From Acetatifactor sp. (GTDB lineage: Bacteria > Bacillota > Clostridia > Lachnospirales > Lachnospiraceae): a stretch of DNA of 7,574 bases. Each line of letters starts with the position of its first letter. Position 1 is the first letter of the stretch. This document shows, piece after piece, positions 1-6,400 of the stretch. The position numbers and the translations under genes are program-made. The stretch is taken from contig JAILPF010000423.1 of NCBI GenBank assembly GCA_024699575.1, positions 1 through 7,574 of the forward strand, written 5' to 3'. The notes beneath the pieces were generated by a model that was not told the DNA's origin, searched no databases, and saw nothing but the letters and a program-made list of their open reading frames with translations.

Positions 1-338
1 CTTATCCGGTGATTACGCTGGAAAAAGAATGGACGCATCTGGAAACCAGAGAAAATCTGATAGGGAAAAATGCTTCAGAACAGGATGCGTTGAAATTCAG
101 TATTTATGCGAATGTGGATGAGAACTATCCTGCAACATTCATTTGGTGCGGAGATGCTGATTCAGTGGTTCCGCCGAAGAATACTAAGCTCATGGTGGCG
201 GCTTTGGAGGAAAAGCAAATTCCTCATGAATCGTATATCTTTCCGGGAGTTGACCATGGGGTAGGTCCGGGCACGAATACAGCTGCGGAGGGATGGATTA
301 ACAGAGCGGTAGCGTTTTGGAGAAAGGAAAGCAAGTAA
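1..338 (+). CDS. Alpha/beta hydrolase, acetyl-xylan/feruloyl esterase-like (3' end only)
   Basis: This is the C-terminal part (about 111 codons, reading from base 3) of a carboxylesterase whose 5' end lies outside the window. The motif HLETRENLIG near the left edge resembles the HxGSRxNLLG stretch in BD-FAE/acetylesterase-type hydrolases. Next comes a strand ending in GDADSVVPP, where the second Asp (codon 159-161) fits the catalytic acid, then VDHGVG, where the His (codon 255-257) fits the catalytic base. The nucleophile Ser must lie upstream. Such enzymes usually deacylate plant polysaccharides or small esters; the substrate cannot be read from this fragment. A GTG at 9 is in frame but is not the start, because the family motif already runs across it. 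The lipoprotein gene follows after 37 bp with no visible terminator, so the two may be co-transcribed. The family is fairly sure, the specific activity is not. Confidence 0.8.
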   Translation, partial: YPVITLEKEWTHLETRENLIGKNASEQDALKFSIYANVDENYPATFIWCGDADSVVPPKNTKLMVAALEEKQIPHESYIFPGVDHGVGPGTNTAAEGWINRAVAFWRKESK

Positions 339-375
339 TACCTTAGTCCTTCGATACAAGTTGGGAGGGTGAAAA

Positions 376-1404
376 ATGGGAACCAAAAACAAGAGAGCCA
401 AAAGGCTATTCGGATGTATGCTCGGTGGGGTAATTGTGCCGTTTGCACTGCTGGCATGTGGAAAGAAATCGGTGATTGGAAATTCAGATCCGGATGATTC
501 GCGGGGAGATGATATGGTGGTAGAAAACACTGATACATTGGAAGCTGTATCGCCTAAGTTACCGGATTCAACATCTGAGGCAGATGGTGGAAAGCTTACG
601 TCTGTGGGTGGTCCCTATGGACAAATTTCAGTGAAGGTTCCGGCTTCATGGGATTACCGGGCTGTTTCCATGGACGATGATCAGTTAATGTATGGCTTAT
701 ATGGGCTCATTTTAAGCCCAAACGGTGCTGAGGACGGACAGATAGAACTCTTTTGCACAGACATGTTTGGGGTATGCGGAACAGGGTTAGTGCAGGAGGA
801 AACGACACTGGCAGGAGACATTGCTCGTTTCGGCACATACGATGAACACGAACATTGGGATTTTATTACCTTTGGAAAAGAAAGAACTCAGGTAGTGGCA
901 CAACATACGAACTGTGATTCTTGGACGGATGAGATGTGGGAGGAAGCACTTTCCATTCTGGATACCATGCATTTTGATACTGACAAGACCGAGGGTGGTG
1001 TGGGAAAGTACATACCTGAGTCGGAAAACGATGAGATTTCAGTTATGATGAGTGTGAAAAAGGTATCTTCCTGCGGACTTGTTGTTTCCTTCCGTCAATA
1101 TGATGAGAGAGAGACCGGCGAATTGGTATACGGTGAGGGGTATACTTTGGAAAGACTGAATGGTGAGGTCTGGGAAGCTGTTCCGATGGTGATTGATAAT
1201 GCAGGCTTCCATGACGAGGGATATATAATCCCTGAGAATGGAGAGTCAGAGTTAGCGATAAATTGGGAATGGTTGTACGGCAAACTTTCTCCGGGCACCT
1301 ATAAGATTACGAAAATGGTGTGGGACAGCGAAGAGGAAGGCTCAAAAACGATGATTCCGGTTTATCCGCTGAGCGTGCAGTTTATCCTTGCTGGTGAGAA
1401 ATAA
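376..1404 (+). CDS. Secreted two-domain lipoprotein with C-terminal Ig-like domain
   Basis: The 342-residue product begins with a lipoprotein signal: basic residues 4-10, a hydrophobic core at about 11-27, and lipobox LLAC with the lipidated Cys at position 28. An acidic, Ser/Thr-rich linker (about 30-72) follows. A first globular domain (about 75-200) starts with ISVKVPASW, carries Cys127 and the motif FGVCGTGL (131-138, Cys134), and ends near ILDTMHF. A second domain (about 220-338) has the pattern GELVYGEGYTLE, W, EWLYGKLSPGTYKITK, which matches the immunoglobulin-like domains common in Clostridia lipoproteins. It should be anchored on the outer face of the cytoplasmic membrane. The start at 376 is backed by GGGAGGG at 363-369 and by the complete signal sequence. 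No enzymatic motif is visible and I cannot assign a function; a binding or sensory role is only a guess. It may share a transcript with the upstream esterase gene. Confidence 0.85.
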   Translation: MGTKNKRAKRLFGCMLGGVIVPFALLACGKKSVIGNSDPDDSRGDDMVVENTDTLEAVSPKLPDSTSEADGGKLTSVGGPYGQISVKVPASWDYRAVSMDDDQLMYGLYGLILSPNGAEDGQIELFCTDMFGVCGTGLVQEETTLAGDIARFGTYDEHEHWDFITFGKERTQVVAQHTNCDSWTDEMWEEALSILDTMHFDTDKTEGGVGKYIPESENDEISVMMSVKKVSSCGLVVSFRQYDERETGELVYGEGYTLERLNGEVWEAVPMVIDNAGFHDEGYIIPENGESELAINWEWLYGKLSPGTYKITKMVWDSEEEGSKTMIPVYPLSVQFILAGEK

Positions 1405-1455
1405 GGAATCATACAGAGTTGACGGAAAAACGTTAATATTAATACAAAATATTTG

Positions 1456-1483
1456 TTGACATCAACTATTAGAATGTGATAAT
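1456..1483 (+). promoter_or_regulatory. Sigma-A-type promoter driving the Rpn gene
   Basis: A perfect -35 box TTGACA (1456-1461) is followed after 16 bp by GATAAT (1478-1483), preceded by TG at 1475-1476, which makes an extended -10. Transcription would start around 1490, giving a leader of about 145 nt before the Rpn start codon at 1635. A second, perfect TATAAT lies at 1485-1490 but is 23 bp from the -35, too far to pair with it. The -35 box lies inside a perfect inverted repeat GTTGA-CA-TCAAC (1455-1466), which might be an operator or chance. Confidence 0.65.
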
Positions 1484-1561
1484 CTATAATCGGCAAAGGA
1501 AATTATTCTAAATTCTAAGAATCTTGGGCTACGCCCGTCGAAATCAAAATCCTTGCTAAAA

Positions 1562-1619
1562 TCCCTATAAAAGGCAGGGAGAAGATGCTCTTCCTGCAAA
1601 AAAAAATTGAAAGGAAGAG
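1562..1619 (+). promoter_or_regulatory. Leader with mutually exclusive hairpins, one covering the Rpn ribosome binding site
   Basis: Three pairings compete in the RNA. P1: TCCCT (1562-1566) with AGGGA (1576-1580). P2: 1574-1582 with 1589-1597 (GCAGGGAGA with TCTTCCTGC, one G-U pair, 6-nt loop). P3: CTCTTCCT (1588-1595) with AGGAAGAG (1612-1619), eight perfect pairs and an A-rich 16-nt loop. P2 excludes both others. P3 would bury the only purine-rich segment ahead of the Rpn start codon. The pairings are seen directly; a switching role is inference. The hairpin is followed by A residues, not T, so it is not an intrinsic terminator for this strand. Confidence 0.4.
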
Positions 1620-1653
1620 TGAATATCATTTGACATGGGAGAAAAAGATTTAA
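1585..1653 (+). CDS. Possible 22-codon leader ORF overlapping the Rpn start
   Basis: An ATG at 1585 opens a 22-codon frame (begins MLFLQKKIERK, stop TAA 1651-1653) that runs across the Rpn start codon at 1635 in another frame. GGCAGGGAG (1573-1581) lies just upstream as a candidate ribosome binding site, although the gap to the ATG is short (3 nt). If translated, ribosomes would open the P3 stem and stop 15 nt past the Rpn ATG, so translational coupling is possible. This could explain why the Rpn gene has such a poorly placed ribosome binding site. The frame is short and lies in a low-complexity A-rich tract, so chance is a fair alternative. Confidence 0.25.
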   Translation: MLFLQKKIERKSEYHLTWEKKI

Positions 1654-2534
1654 CACAGAAAGCATTGGAAAGCTTCCCGGATGTATTTGCGGATTGCGTG
1701 AATGCGCTCTTATATGAGAGTAGTGAGTTGCCGATACCAGACAAGCTAAATCCTGACACGCTGATTCAGGCACCTACGGAGACAATTTATCGTGCACAGG
1801 GGAAGAAGTTTCAAAACCAATTTGATGACATTGGAATGTACGAGATGGAGGGTGAGAAAATTGCCTGTCTCTATATGCTGGAGAATCAGACAACTGTTGA
1901 CAAACGAATGATTCTACGCAAAGTAGGCTACGAGGGTGCTAACTACCGTGCACAGTATGACAAAGAGTGTCTGTATCCGATTATCTGCATGGTTTTGTAT
2001 TGGGGAAGTGATAGGTGGAAAGCTCCTAGAACTTTGCATAAACTGCTACAGGAGCAGGGGAGAAAGGTTCCGTGTTATGTCGCGGAAAATAAACTTCATG
2101 TGTTTGAAATGGCACATCTACCTAAGGAAATTAGGTGGCGGTTTGTAAGTGATATGAGAATCGTAGTGGATTATCTCGCGGAAGGTAGCGATTACAAGCC
2201 AACGGCGCAAAAGATACAGCATGTGGAGGCATTACTTGCGATGCTAAAGTCATTGTCTGGAGATGAAAGGTATGAGGAACTGAGTCGAATATTGACTCCG
2301 GATGAAAAGGAGGAAATCAGTATGTGTGAACTATTAGATAAATATGAGATGCGAGGACGAAAAGAAGGACGAAAAGAAGGACGAAAAGAAGGACGAAAAG
2401 AAGGACGAAAAGAAGGACAGCATCTAAAAGCGTTGGAAATCGCAAAAAAATTATTGGATGTTTTGGACATAGCAACTATAGCGGTGAAAACCGGATTGAC
2501 AGAGGAAGAGGTACGTAATTTGCAGGCAAAATAA
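1635..2534 (+). CDS. rpn: Rpn-family PD-(D/E)XK nuclease, full-length form (RpnL-like)
   Basis: The 299-residue product belongs to the Rpn family (recombination-promoting nuclease; often annotated as putative transposase). Family features in order: FADCVNALLYES near residues 18-30, a PD-(D/E)XK core with Asp64/Asp65 (QFDDIGMYE) and ENQ at 83-85 giving Glu83 and Gln85, GANYRAQ at 101-107, VLYWGSDRWKAPRTL at about 120-134, and FVSDMRIVVDYL further on. The C-terminal part carries five GRKE repeats (residues 241-260) and a terminal helical segment (IAKKLLDVL...TGLTEEEVRNL). Characterised relatives are DNA endonucleases that raise RecA-independent recombination and act as toxins in phage defence. 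The start at 1635 is the first ATG after an in-frame stop (1620-1622) and matches the family N-terminus. The only ribosome-binding-like sequence, AAGGAAGAG (1611-1619), ends 15 nt before the ATG, so full-length translation should be weak. The catalytic residues look intact. Confidence 0.9.
   Translation: MGEKDLTQKALESFPDVFADCVNALLYESSELPIPDKLNPDTLIQAPTETIYRAQGKKFQNQFDDIGMYEMEGEKIACLYMLENQTTVDKRMILRKVGYEGANYRAQYDKECLYPIICMVLYWGSDRWKAPRTLHKLLQEQGRKVPCYVAENKLHVFEMAHLPKEIRWRFVSDMRIVVDYLAEGSDYKPTAQKIQHVEALLAMLKSLSGDERYEELSRILTPDEKEEISMCELLDKYEMRGRKEGRKEGRKEGRKEGRKEGQHLKALEIAKKLLDVLDIATIAVKTGLTEEEVRNLQAK
2305..2313 (+). promoter_or_regulatory. Strong internal Shine-Dalgarno inside the Rpn gene
   Basis: AAAAGGAGG ends 8 nt before the in-frame ATG at 2322. 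It encodes Glu-Lys-Glu-Glu in the long protein. The near-perfect match and ideal spacing decide the start of the proposed short product. Confidence 0.7.
2322..2534 (+). CDS. Intragenic C-terminal product of the Rpn gene (RpnS-like antitoxin)
   Basis: ATG 2322 is in frame with the full-length gene (residue 230) and would give a 70-residue protein beginning MCELLDKYEMRG. It includes all five GRKE repeats and the terminal helical part but none of the nuclease core. AAAAGGAGG (2305-2313) lies 8 nt upstream, the strongest ribosome binding site in this transcription unit and far better than that of the full-length start. In E. coli, Rpn genes are known to encode such a separately translated C-terminal protein (RpnS) that blocks the toxic full-length nuclease; its dimer interface includes a helix with four-residue repeats of variable number. 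The position, size and repeat type here fit that scheme. I find no convincing internal promoter, so it may be translated from the full-length mRNA. Expression and antitoxin activity are inferred. A later in-frame ATG (2349) has no comparable site. Confidence 0.65.
   Translation: MCELLDKYEMRGRKEGRKEGRKEGRKEGRKEGQHLKALEIAKKLLDVLDIATIAVKTGLTEEEVRNLQAK
2355..2414 (+). repeat. Five perfect tandem copies of a 12-bp unit within the Rpn gene
   Basis: The unit GGACGAAAAGAA occurs five times without a mismatch, followed by a partial sixth copy (GGAC, 2415-2418). Each copy encodes Gly-Arg-Lys-Glu. Because the unit is 12 bp, gain or loss of copies by slippage or recombination keeps the frame and would only lengthen or shorten a charged, probably helical segment. 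The lack of silent differences between copies points to recent expansion. It lies in both the long and the short product. Confidence 0.97.
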
Positions 2535-2566
2535 TATGGGTGAAGGCTTTAAAAAAATTGTGACAT

Positions 2567-2611
2567 AAATACGCGACAGTGACATGAGGAATGTCTTGTC
2601 GCGTATTTTTT
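2567..2611 (+). terminator. Intrinsic terminator of the Rpn unit
   Basis: A perfect 12-bp stem AAATACGCGACA (2567-2578) with TGTCGCGTATTT (2597-2608) is capped by a second short stem GACAT (2581-2585) with ATGTC (2591-2595), and is followed by a T run that ends at 2611. It begins 32 bp after the Rpn stop and should separate that unit from the repair operon downstream. The opposite strand has only three T residues after the stem, so it is mainly one-directional. Confidence 0.92.
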
Positions 2612-2633
2612 GTGGAAGACGCGGACCTTTCAT

Positions 2634-2658
2634 GATAAAATGGAAAATGATATACAAT
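2634..2658 (+). promoter_or_regulatory. Candidate promoter region for the xth-addB-addA operon
   Basis: Two -10-like sequences sit in the 91 bp between the terminator and the xth start: TAAAAT (2636-2641) with an upstream TG (2633-2634), and TACAAT (2653-2658). Neither has a good -35 box at normal spacing, so if either is used it would rely on the extended -10 or an activator. The existence of a promoter here is likely from the preceding terminator; its exact place is uncertain. Confidence 0.35.
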
Positions 2659-2702
2659 AATGAGGTTTAATTATCTTAATGAATACTGTATGGAGGAACA
2701 AG

Positions 2703-3458
2703 ATGAAACTGATTTCATGGAACGTAAATGGTTTAAGAGCATGCTTACAAAAAGGTTTTTTAGACTTTTTTCATGAGATAGATGCGGATGTTTTTTGCCT
2801 GCAGGAGACGAAACTGCAGGAGGGGCAGCATGACTTGGAGTTACCCGGATATTATCAATATTGGAATTATGCGGAGAAAAAGGGGTATTCAGGAACTGCG
2901 CTTTTTACGAAGAAAGAACCTATCTGTGTTACCTACGGAATCGGGGTAGAGGAGCATGATAAAGAAGGCCGAGTAATTACAGCGGAGTTTGACACCTTTT
3001 ACGTGGTGACGGTGTACACTCCCAATTCCCAGAGAGAACTGACAAGGCTTGACTACCGTATGCAGTGGGAGGAGGCATTCCTTCAATATTTGAAGAAACT
3101 TGAGGAGAAAAAACCGGTTATTTTTTGTGGCGATTTGAATGTGGCGCATCAGGAGATTGATTTGAAGAACCCTAAGACCAACCATAAGAATGCGGGATTT
3201 ACCGATGAGGAGAGGGCATGCTTTTCCAAGGTGCTGGGAAGTGGTTTTGTAGATACGTTCCGTCACTTTTATCCGACGCTGGAGGGTGTGTATTCCTGGT
3301 GGTCTTATATGTTTCAGGCAAGAGCTAAGAATGCCGGTTGGCGCATCGACTATTTTGTGGTGTCGCAATGTCTGGAAGAGAGACTGATGGACGCTAAGAT
3401 TCACACAGAGATTTTGGGGTCGGATCATTGCCCTGTGGAACTTGATATAGAAGGATAG
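2703..3458 (+). CDS. xth: Exodeoxyribonuclease III (AP endonuclease, ExoIII/Xth family)
   Basis: The 251-residue protein is a complete ExoIII/APE1-type enzyme that cuts DNA 5' of abasic sites and trims blocked 3' ends in base excision repair. Visible motifs are [10 protein letters not shown] (Asn7), LQETKLQ (Glu35, metal ligand), VYTPNSQ (Tyr105), GDLNVAH (Asp144 and Asn146), a WWSYMFQAR stretch at about 199-207, WRIDYF, and the terminal GSDHCPV (Asp241 and His242). Length is normal for the family. A frame extension back to 2679 exists, but the start at 2703 is preferred: GGAGG (2692-2696) sits 6 nt upstream and [10 protein letters not shown] is the usual N-terminus. The gene follows the Rpn terminator and lies 10 bp ahead of addB, so it is probably the first gene of a repair operon. 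B. subtilis calls the orthologue exoA. Confidence 0.97.
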   Translation: MKLISWNVNGLRACLQKGFLDFFHEIDADVFCLQETKLQEGQHDLELPGYYQYWNYAEKKGYSGTALFTKKEPICVTYGIGVEEHDKEGRVITAEFDTFYVVTVYTPNSQRELTRLDYRMQWEEAFLQYLKKLEEKKPVIFCGDLNVAHQEIDLKNPKTNHKNAGFTDEERACFSKVLGSGFVDTFRHFYPTLEGVYSWWSYMFQARAKNAGWRIDYFVVSQCLEERLMDAKIHTEILGSDHCPVELDIEG

Positions 3459-3468
3459 GAAACGGAAT

Positions 3469-6400
3469 ATGAGTCTGCAATTTTGTTTTGGCCCGTCCGG
3501 GGCAGGAAAAAGCCGATATTTATATGAAAAAATTATAGAGGAATCTAAACGAAATCCTAAACAAAATTTCTTGATTATTGTGCCGGATCAGTTCACCATG
3601 CAGACACAGAAGGATTTGGTTACACTGCATGACAGAGGAGGGATTATGAATATAGATGTCCTTAGCTTTGGGCGCCTGGGACATCGGATTTTGGAGGAAG
3701 TGGGCAGACAGGATCTTCCTGTACTGGATGACACGGGTAAGAGCCTAGTGTTGCAAAAGGTGGCAGCGGACTTGAGAGAAGAAATGCCCGCCTTGGGAAG
3801 TCTTCTTCAGAAGCAGGGATATATTCATGAGGCAAAGAGCGCTATCTCAGAGTTCATGCAGTATGGAATTGGCACAGAAGATGTGGGGAAACTGATTGAG
3901 TATGCAGGAAAACATGGCGCTCTGGTACAGAAATTGAAAGATTTGGAAACGTTGTATCGTGGCTTTGTAGGATATATTCGGGAGCGTTTTATCACCACGG
4001 AGGAAACATTGGATGTGCTTAGGCGCTCCTTGGCAAAATCTCATATTTTGCCCGGAAGTGTAGTTGTTTTTGATGGATTTACAGGTTTTACTCCAATACA
4101 AAATTATGTCATTCAGGAATTAATGACCATCTGCGATGATGTGATTGTGTCATTGACTATGGGAATTGGCGAGAATCCGTACCTGATGGATGGTGAGCAA
4201 AAACTGTTTTATTTAAGTAAAAAGACAGTGGCTTCTCTGGACCGGCTTGCGAGGGAGGCACAGGTGGAACGAAAACAGGATATCTTTATTCTGCCCGGGG
4301 TGAGTAATAGGGCAAATCATTGGCAAGCGGTTGGATATCCCGGGTGGCAGGAGCAGTTTGGCGAACAGATCAGGTGGGTAATCAATGAGGAATATCGAAC
4401 GAAGAATTCACGAGGGCTTGAGTATCTGGAGAAAAGCCTCTTCCGTTATGGGCAGAATATCTATCCGGACAAACCGGAAGATATCAGGATGTTTGAAGCG
4501 GATACACCCGGAGAGGAAGTCCATTTAGCGGGGCTGTTTCTTCGAAAACTGATTCAGGAGGAAGGACTTGCCTATAGAGATATTGCAGTCGTTACCGGCA
4601 ATTTGGAGGAGTATGCACCTTTTGTGGAGAAGGAGTTCAGTGGGCTGGATATTCCCTGCTATATTGACCGTACCAGAGGAGTTGCGTTGAATCCGATGGT
4701 GGAGGCAATCAAAAGTGTGTTGGAGCTGTATTTGAAGGACTTTTCCTATGAGGCAGTGTTTCATTATTTGCGCAGCGGTCTGTCAGATATTCCAATGGAA
4801 GCGGTGGATGAACTGGAAAACTATGTGATTCAGACAGGAATCAGAGGATACAGGCAATGGAGTCGTCTTTTTACTCACAAGACAAAGGCGATGGGTGAGG
4901 ATGAGGAGCCGTTACAGCGATTGAATGCTCTTCGTGAGCAGTTTATGCAACAGGTTTCTATGCTCTTCGTGGATAAGAAGGGAAAGGCTTCGTATTTTGT
5001 GGAATGCCTTTATGAATTTCTGGTGGATAATGAAGTCCAACAGAAGCTGGCAGATTATGAAAAACATTTTACTGAAGAAGGTGATTTGGGGCGCGCCAGA
5101 GAGTATGCACAGATTTATCGCCTGATTATGGAATTGCTGGATCAGGTACACGGCCTTCTGGGTGAGGAAGAGATTACGATGCAGGAATTCTCTGATATTC
5201 TGGAGGCTGGTTTTGGTGAGATTGAGGTCGGAACGATTCCGCAGAATGTGGACCGTGTGCTGGTCGGTGATATGGAGAGAACCCGTTTGAGCCAGGTTAA
5301 GGTATTGTTTTTCCTTGGAATAAACGATGGGAATATTCCAAAGAATGCTTCAAAGGGCGGTATCATTTCAGACATTGACAGGGAATTCTTAAAAGAGTCC
5401 GAGTTGGAACTCGCACCTACCCCCAGACAACAGATGTATATTCAACGTCTTTACCTTTATTTGAATATGACAAAACCCTCTGACAGACTATATTTGTCTT
5501 TTGCAAGGATGAATAGAGAGGGGAAGAGTATTCGGCCGGCATATCTGATTGATACAATCAGGAAGATTTTCCCCGGACTTTCTATGGAAGAAGGATTGGA
5601 AGACAAAATAGAACGCATGGTAACACCCAGGGAAGGGGAACGATACCTAGCACAGCTGTTGCGATCTTATGTTGACGGAACCCTTCCTAAGGAGGAAGAA
5701 GCAGCATTTTATGCTGTATATCAGGCATATGACGGGGAGGAAAGGCAACGATTGCTGACTGAGGCGGCCTTTAGAAGATATGAAGAAAGCGGTCTGTCAA
5801 AGGAGATTGCGCGTGCATTGTATGGGTATCGATTGGAAAACAGCGTCACAAGACTGGAAACCTTTGCTGCCTGTGCATACAGACATTTTTTGCAGTATGG
5901 ACTGACACTCAGAGAACGGGAAGAATTTGGCTTTGAAGATGTTGACATGGGAAATGTCTATCATGGCGTGCTGGAGATTTTCTCGGGAAAGTTATCGGAA
6001 AGTGAGTACACATGGTTTGATTTCCCTAGGGAATACGGTGTGACAGCAGTGGCAGAAGCCTTGCAGGCATATGCCGCATCCTATGGGGATACGATTCTTT
6101 ACAGTAGCGCAAGAAATGCGTACGCTATCCGTAGAATGGAGAGAATTCTTACGAGAACAGTATTTACGTTACAGGAGCAACTGAAGCGAGGTGTTTTCCG
6201 GCCGGAGAATTATGAGGTGTCATTCCAGTTCGCAGGCAACCTGGACAGTATTGATGTCACACTTTCAGAGCAGGAGAAAATGAGACTTAAGGGGCGTATT
6301 GACCGTATTGATGTTGCGGAAGATAATGAGAATGTATATGTGAAAGTGATAGATTACAAATCGGGAAATCGCAAGTTTGATTTGACAGCTCTCTACTATG

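Larger units (their letters stand above)
1405..1634 (+). other. 230-bp intergenic region: promoter and structured leader of the Rpn gene
   Basis: No intrinsic terminator for the lipoprotein gene is visible here. The stretch holds a short AT palindrome (TTAATATTAA, 1433-1442), a good promoter at 1456-1483, a small tight hairpin GGGC-TAC-GCCC (1526-1536), and a set of competing stems at 1562-1619 just before the Rpn gene. A weaker promoter-like pair, TTGACG (1419-1424) with TACAAA (1443-1448) at 18-bp spacing, is also present; I regard it as doubtful. Confidence 0.6.

Noticed and set aside
162..538. Two minus-strand ORFs over the esterase end and lipoprotein start
   Set aside because: They oppose a recognisable esterase C-terminus and a lipoprotein signal sequence and show no family features of their own.
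1574..1610. Hairpin as an intrinsic terminator
   Set aside because: On the plus strand it is followed by A residues. On the minus strand it has only a short T tract after the stem and no gene to terminate.
2236..2300. Internal promoter for the short Rpn product
   Set aside because: TTGCGA and TTGTCT could act as -35 boxes, but no acceptable -10 lies at 16-18 bp from either.
2355..2418. Tandem repeat as a CRISPR array or non-coding satellite
   Set aside because: Units are 12 bp with no spacers and read through in frame with the Rpn protein.
2192..2470. Minus-strand ORF with an RPSF repeat
   Set aside because: It is the reverse-strand reading of the GRKE repeat; the plus strand shows a clear protein family over the same stretch.
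1635..2534. True transposase / insertion sequence
   Set aside because: The name 'transposase' is often attached to Rpn proteins, but the sequence has a PD-(D/E)XK nuclease core and I see no terminal inverted repeats or target duplication around it.
2679..2702. Upstream start for the ExoIII gene (eight extra residues)
   Set aside because: No ribosome binding site precedes 2679, while GGAGG sits 6 nt before ATG 2703 and the family N-terminus begins there.
2889..3428. 179-codon minus-strand ORF
   Set aside because: It lies wholly inside the ExoIII gene, shows no recognisable family features and has no support beyond being open.
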